Notes under the pieces: model-generated
Databases searched by the model: none
The model's input: the letters and a program-made list of their open reading frames with translations, nothing else
Told to the model about the DNA's origin: nothing
In this document: in pieces, positions 60,330-64,000 of the stretch
How the letters are laid out: every line of letters begins with the position of its first letter
Numbering within the stretch: position 1 is the first letter of the stretch
Translations under genes and position numbers: made by a program
Assembly (NCBI GenBank): GCA_022823825.1
Contig: JAJEHG010000045.1
Coordinates: forward strand, 23,721-87,720
Length of the DNA: 64,000 bases
Reading direction: 5' to 3'
From: Nitrosopumilaceae archaeon
Lineage (GTDB): Archaea; Thermoproteota; Nitrososphaeria; Nitrososphaerales; Nitrosopumilaceae

Positions 60330-61091
60330 CTACTCACCCAAGTACGACTCCACGACCCTGGGATCCTTCGTGACCTCGTCTGGATCGTCCTCCGCGATGA
60401 TCTTGCCCCTGTTGAGTACAAAGACGCGCTCCGCATACTGCAGCGAGATGTCCAGCCTATGCTCGATTATCAGAAACGTGATCTTTTGCTCCCTGCAGAT
60501 CCTCTTGATCCTCTCAAAGATCTCGTGCGCCAGGGTGGGGTTCACGCCGGCAATGGGCTCGTCCATCAGGATCATCTTGGTGTCTGCCATCATGGCCCTG
60601 CCGAGCTCCAGCAGCTTCTGCTGTCCGCCGCTGAGGTTCCTGCTCCAGACGACCCCCTGCCCTGTCAGGCTCACCATCTCCATGATCTCCGAAGACTTGT
60701 CCGCCACCTTCTCCTCGTCGTGCCTCCATCTCGACCTTGTCGGGGCCGCAAGAAATCCCTCGCCGCGGTTTTTGTCGCTTGACACCAAAAAGTTCTCCTC
60801 CGTCGTAAGGTTCCTAAACGGCTGCGGTATCTGCCACGTCCTAACCAGCCCCGTCTTGAAGGTATCAAACAGCCCCTTCTGCGTGATGTCGGTCCCATCA
60901 AATGTGACGCTGCCCGCGTCCGGCTTCAGGAGCCCGGAGATCACGTTTATCAGCGTGGTCTTGCCGCTTCCGTTGGGTCCGATCATCTGGTATATCCTGC
61001 CTGCCTCCATCCCCATGTCGATCCCATCAAGCACAACCATGCCGCCGAATTGTTTCCTGATGCCGGAGAGCGACAGGATCGTTGCCATCAC
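60330..61091 (-). CDS. livG: Branched-chain amino acid-type ABC transporter ATPase LivG
   Basis: The second ATPase of the Liv importer. Walker A is QMIGPNGSGKTTLINVI, the region RTWQIPQPFRNLTTEENFLV is typical of LivG, the signature is NLSGGQQKLLELGRAM, Walker B is KMILMDEPIAGVNPTLA, and the H-loop is TFLIIEHRLDISLQYAERV. The length of 253 residues is normal. The start is GTG or the ATG directly after. It is transcribed away from livHM, with livF one base downstream. Confidence 0.92.
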   Translation of the reverse strand: MMATILSLSGIRKQFGGMVVLDGIDMGMEAGRIYQMIGPNGSGKTTLINVISGLLKPDAGSVTFDGTDITQKGLFDTFKTGLVRTWQIPQPFRNLTTEENFLVSSDKNRGEGFLAAPTRSRWRHDEEKVADKSSEIMEMVSLTGQGVVWSRNLSGGQQKLLELGRAMMADTKMILMDEPIAGVNPTLAHEIFERIKRICREQKITFLIIEHRLDISLQYAERVFVLNRGKIIAEDDPDEVTKDPRVVESYLGE

Positions 61092-61450
61092 ATTTGGAAA
61101 GCCGCCGCATGATTAAGGCTTTCTGCACGGCCAAGACGCTCCAGAGGCCGCCCGGTTGGCGGGTTGGCCCCTGCGGGTGGATGGAGGGGGGGGGTGGATG
61201 GAGGGGAGAATGGTGCGGTGGGAGCGGAGTGGGAGAGGGAGGCGGCTGTGGGACTTTTGGGCCGTGCGCGCATGGAGGTCTGCATCAAGGCCGCTTGGCA
61301 TTTGGGCTTGCGATATGTAGATTAACTTTGAATTCCCCCTCACTGGAGATGGGATTCGGTCATTTGCAGCAGGCGGGCCCGCGGGCCGCGCACCCCCGGG
61401 CCGGCAGCGCCGGGCTGGGGGCAGAACCGTCAGCGTAACGGAGACACGAA
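61092..61450. other. G-rich divergent region between livG and livH
   Basis: 359 bases with strong G bias on the plus strand, including nine G at 61186-61194 and repeated GGGAGAGGGAGG/GGATGGAGGGG words that could form four-stranded structures. A TATTTGCC/TAGATTAACTTTGAATTC patch (about 61318-61335) is the only A/T-rich segment and may hold the livH promoter, though the spacing to the livH start is long (about 120 nt). No credible ORF. Confidence 0.45.
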
Positions 61451-62389
61451 TTGGCCCTCGATCCCATATTCTCTGATGCCGTCATATTTGCAAGCCTCCT
61501 GTCACTCCTGAGCATAGGCCTGACGCTCACGTACCTCACCACGCGCGTCCCGAACTTTGCGCACGCCTCCTTTGCCACGATCGGCGTCTACATGGCGCTG
61601 GTCGCGACCCACATCTGGGGGGCCACCCCGTACGTCTCGATCCCGGTCGCGTTTGTGGCATCCGGGCTGGTCGCCGTCTCCCTGTACGTCTTCATACTAA
61701 AGCCCCTGATACGAAAGGGGGCCTCACAGGCGATCCTGATGATCGCCACGCTTGCCTTTGACCTGATACTGATTGCGGGACTGAACATCTTTGCGGACTT
61801 TGTGGTACAGACGTTCAGGATCGCATCAAGGGAGTTCACGCTGCGCAGCTACGATGCCGAACTGGCGGGCCTTCCGATGATAGTCTTCGTGGCGCCCGCC
61901 GCCATAATCGTCCTGTCACTGACGTTGTACATAGTGCTAAAGAAGACAAAGTTCGGCATCGCGATGCGGGCCGCCACCGAGAACCAGGACCTCTCAGAGA
62001 CCGTGGGGATCAACGTAAAGCGGATCTACGTAGTCTCCTGGATGCTGGGAGGCGGGCTTGCAGGGGTGGCGGGCGCGCTCATGGCCCTGTGGTTCCAGGG
62101 GGATCCGAATCTGGGCCCGCTGATGATCCCAAGCATCTTTGCCGCCAGCATCGCGGGAGGCTTTCTGAGCATTTACGGGGCGATTGCAGGGGGTTTGCTG
62201 CTCGGGTTTACGGAGGTTCTGGGGACCAGGTTTCTTGCCGGCGAGTTCGGCTCATGGCTCATCGCGTACCGCCCGCTCATCCCGCTTGCGTTCATCGTGG
62301 TGACCCTGATGCTGGCGCCCCGGGGGATGGCCGGGATTAACTGGTCGTGGCTGGAGAGGAGAGTGAGGAGACATGGTTCTGGAGACTGA
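61451..62389 (+). CDS. livH: Branched-chain amino acid-type permease LivH
   Basis: A 312-residue integral membrane permease with about eight spans. It has FASLLSLLSIGLTLTYLTTR at the start and the conserved loop region MRAATENQDLSETVGINVKR, where LivH contacts the ATPases. GIYGAIAGG-like (FLSIYGAIAGGLLLGFTEVL) and ALMLAPRG-like (VVTLMLAPRGMAGI) segments are typical. The TTG start is preceded by GGAGACACGAA, a Shine-Dalgarno-like GGAG, suggesting a led rather than leaderless message. It overlaps livM by 17 bp. Confidence 0.9.
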   Translation: MALDPIFSDAVIFASLLSLLSIGLTLTYLTTRVPNFAHASFATIGVYMALVATHIWGATPYVSIPVAFVASGLVAVSLYVFILKPLIRKGASQAILMIATLAFDLILIAGLNIFADFVVQTFRIASREFTLRSYDAELAGLPMIVFVAPAAIIVLSLTLYIVLKKTKFGIAMRAATENQDLSETVGINVKRIYVVSWMLGGGLAGVAGALMALWFQGDPNLGPLMIPSIFAASIAGGFLSIYGAIAGGLLLGFTEVLGTRFLAGEFGSWLIAYRPLIPLAFIVVTLMLAPRGMAGINWSWLERRVRRHGSGD

Positions 62390-63452
62390 GGCCATATTCC
62401 TCATAGACCTGCTTGCGATATTCGCGATCTACGTGATCGTCAATCTGAGCCTGAACATGGAGTTCGGATATACGGGGATCCCGAACTTTGGCAAGGTGCT
62501 GGCAGTCGGGGCGGGGGCGTTCGTCGCCGCGTCGATCCCCGGCAGGATATTTGCAGCCATGGCGGGCATCGAGGGGGATTACGTACTTGACAACCTCGCC
62601 ATCGTCTCCCAGGTCAACGCGTGGCTGGTGGACAACACGGGAATCGGGTTTGTCATCTTCTTCCTGACGCTGGGAATGGCGGCCGCCGTGGGAGGGGGGC
62701 TGGGAATCCTCACGTCATATCCTGCGATACGCATGCGCGGCGACTACCTTGCCATCACGCTGCTGGCATTCGGCGAGAGCATCCGCATAATCGGAAACAA
62801 CTTCACGCCGCTCGCGGGCGGGACGCTGGGGGTCCAGCTGCCGGACCCGCTGTCCTTCCTGCCTGACGAGATCCGCTTCTCGGTGGCCACGCTGGGACTG
62901 ATCCTCATTACGGCTGCCGTCTTTGTCTTCAGCGAGAAGATGGTCCGCTCGCCGCTTGGGAGGCTGCTCAGGGCCGTCCGCGACAACGAGGTCGCCGCGG
63001 AGTCTCTGGGAAAGGACACGGCGCGGATCAGGATGAAGGTGATAATGATCTCGGCCGCGCTCGCCGCGGTGGGCGGCGCGCTGTACGCATTCTACGTGGG
63101 CGGGGCCATTGCGTTTGCGTACGACAGGGCGAGCTGGACGTTCTGGCCCTTCCTCATGATTCTGATTGGCGGGCTTGCAAACAACAAGGGGGTCCTGTTC
63201 GGCACGCTGATCTTCGTCACCGTCCGAAAGCTCATCATCTTCTTCAAGGACTCCTTTGAGGGACTGGTCCCCTTTGACATCATCTGGCTTGACTTTCTGC
63301 TGCTGGGCGTGATACTGCTGGCTATACTGCTGTACCGCCCGCAGGGACTGTTCGTGGAAAAGCCTACCGCGACAGTCGGGGGCGGTGCTGGACGCGCCGG
63401 AAAGGGGCGGGGCGGGGCGGGAAGAAGGCTGTTTAATCTTCTCTTCAGGTAG
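62373..63452 (+). CDS. livM: Branched-chain amino acid-type permease LivM
   Basis: The second permease, 359 residues with about ten spans. The characteristic region FGYTGIPNFGKVLAVGAGAF follows the first helix. RMRGDYLAITLLAFGESIRI, AVRDNEVAAESLGKDTARIR (ATPase contact loop) and LYRPQGLFVEKP near the end are all typical. The C-terminal tail is Gly/Arg-rich (GGGAGRAGKGRGGAGRR), another simple-sequence extension. It is coupled to livH by a 17-bp overlap. Confidence 0.9.
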   Translation: MVLETEAIFLIDLLAIFAIYVIVNLSLNMEFGYTGIPNFGKVLAVGAGAFVAASIPGRIFAAMAGIEGDYVLDNLAIVSQVNAWLVDNTGIGFVIFFLTLGMAAAVGGGLGILTSYPAIRMRGDYLAITLLAFGESIRIIGNNFTPLAGGTLGVQLPDPLSFLPDEIRFSVATLGLILITAAVFVFSEKMVRSPLGRLLRAVRDNEVAAESLGKDTARIRMKVIMISAALAAVGGALYAFYVGGAIAFAYDRASWTFWPFLMILIGGLANNKGVLFGTLIFVTVRKLIIFFKDSFEGLVPFDIIWLDFLLLGVILLAILLYRPQGLFVEKPTATVGGGAGRAGKGRGGAGRRLFNLLFR

Positions 63453-63485
63453 ACCGCATAGGCTCGGCTCCGGCGCCTGTCACAT

Positions 63486-63496
63486 GGGGGGGGGGG
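63486..63496 (+). repeat. Homopolymer tract, 11 G
   Basis: Eleven G between livM and the binding-protein gene. It is another intergenic homopolymer of the type seen at 18692, 40614 and 61186. Confidence 0.8.
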
Positions 63497-63625
63497 TTGC
63501 AAGGAGTTAGGATCCAAGGACCGACCAATTTTTCCATACTAATTGATCAAGTCGTCTTTCGTCCCACAACTTGGACCCGGGATTGCACCAAGCATTTAAG
63601 AACTATGCACTACCGGTGTGGGATA

Positions 63626-64000
63626 TTGGATTCAAAGAAGGGCGCCGCGATCGGGGTTGGAATAGCTGTGGTAATTGCTGCTGCCGTGGCGGCGGGCATG
63701 ATGGGTTCGGCTCCCGTGGATGAGGCCGGTGATCAGGTGGTTCCGGCCGACGAAGGCATGCCGGAGGCGCCTGCCGTCGAGGAGGCCGTAGTGGAAGAAG
63801 GGTCCGGGCTCTCAGGCGACGTTACTATAGGACTGATCCTGCCGCTTACGGGGGATCTAGCGCACAAGGGCCACGAGAACTGGGAGGGCTCAAAGTTCGG
63901 ACTGCAGCAGTTCAACAAGTACCTTGAGGAGAGGGGCGAGCCGTGGCAGCTCAGGATGGTCTCAGAGGACTCTGCGACCAACCCGGTCGTGGCGCTCGAA
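63626..64000 (+). CDS. livK: Branched-chain amino acid-type substrate-binding protein, N-terminal part
   Basis: The extracytoplasmic receptor of the Liv system, cut by the window edge after 125 codons. A hydrophobic N-terminal anchor or signal (GAAIGVGIAVVIAAAVAAGM) is followed by an acidic Pro/Glu/Val linker (about residues 30-60) and then the Peripla_BP_6 start VTIGLILPLTGDLAHKGHEN. The TTG start lies about 29 nt after GCATTTAAGA, so the gene has its own promoter, as expected for a protein needed in excess over the permeases. Confidence 0.85.
   Translation, partial: MDSKKGAAIGVGIAVVIAAAVAAGMMGSAPVDEAGDQVVPADEGMPEAPAVEEAVVEEGSGLSGDVTIGLILPLTGDLAHKGHENWEGSKFGLQQFNKYLEERGEPWQLRMVSEDSATNPVVALE

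Overview
The window reads as chromosomal DNA of a high-GC marine ammonia-oxidizing-type archaeon (Thaumarchaeota/Nitrososphaerota, group I.1a). The closest match I can recall is the sponge symbiont Cenarchaeum symbiosum, but that name is recognition, not a database result. Supporting signs are an archaeal EF-2 with a diphthamide-site motif, a two-ring Cdc48/VAT ATPase, an Hjc-type resolvase, DUF151, DUF3179, DUF35 and MTH1187-family genes, and many short Cys/His-rich proteins. Nearly every transcription unit has an A/T-rich TATA-like box about 22-30 nt upstream of a start codon, which points to leaderless transcripts. I used these boxes to move many starts inward from the ORF-track starts, often to GTG or TTG. 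No rRNA, tRNA, CRISPR array, insertion sequence or prophage was seen by eye.

Layout. 1-3.1 kb: the end of an unknown gene and a minus-strand dppBC-type permease pair, whose DppC carries a large insert. 3.2-7.1 kb: a giant secreted Cache-repeat protein (about ten repeats) split by an apparent one-base frameshift. 7.4-13.3 kb: a small Cys-rich protein, an SNF2 helicase, a winged-helix protein, a secreted four-repeat protein and a short unknown. 13.4-19.7 kb: a GlcD-like flavoprotein, an HD-domain protein, a membrane J-domain protein, an Lrp regulator and two TPR proteins. 19.8-24.2 kb: MqnE and MqnD of the futalosine menaquinone route, a thiamine-binding-family protein and a SIS-domain protein. 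24.2-29 kb: EF-2 and Cdc48, the latter preceded by a short overlapping ORF and an AT-rich palindrome. 29-38.3 kb: mostly small unknowns, DUF3179, DUF5615, a bifunctional-nuclease-family protein and a CBS-TrkH fusion.

38.7-43.6 kb: threonine dehydratase with an ACT domain, divergent purE and purK, small membrane and zinc proteins, and an NDP-sugar pyrophosphorylase-type gene. 44-50.1 kb: a secreted protein with two periplasmic-binding-protein domains, a tightly coupled operon of a Mer-like flavin reductase, a thiolase and a DUF35 protein, and an overlapping convergent methyltransferase. 50.3-59.3 kb: an isopropylmalate-synthase-family enzyme, a second secreted Cache protein fused to a solute-binding domain, Hjc, several small unknowns and threonine synthase. 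59.5-64 kb: a complete branched-chain-amino-acid-type ABC transporter (livFG divergent from livHM, then the start of the binding protein).

Two themes stand out. The first is heavy investment in extracellular ligand-binding proteins (two Cache-repeat proteins, a double binding protein, a four-repeat secreted protein, and peptide and branched-chain transporters). The second is simple-sequence instability: in-frame Gly/Ser/Asp-rich triplet expansions inside otherwise conserved enzymes, and 9-13 nt homopolymer tracts between genes.
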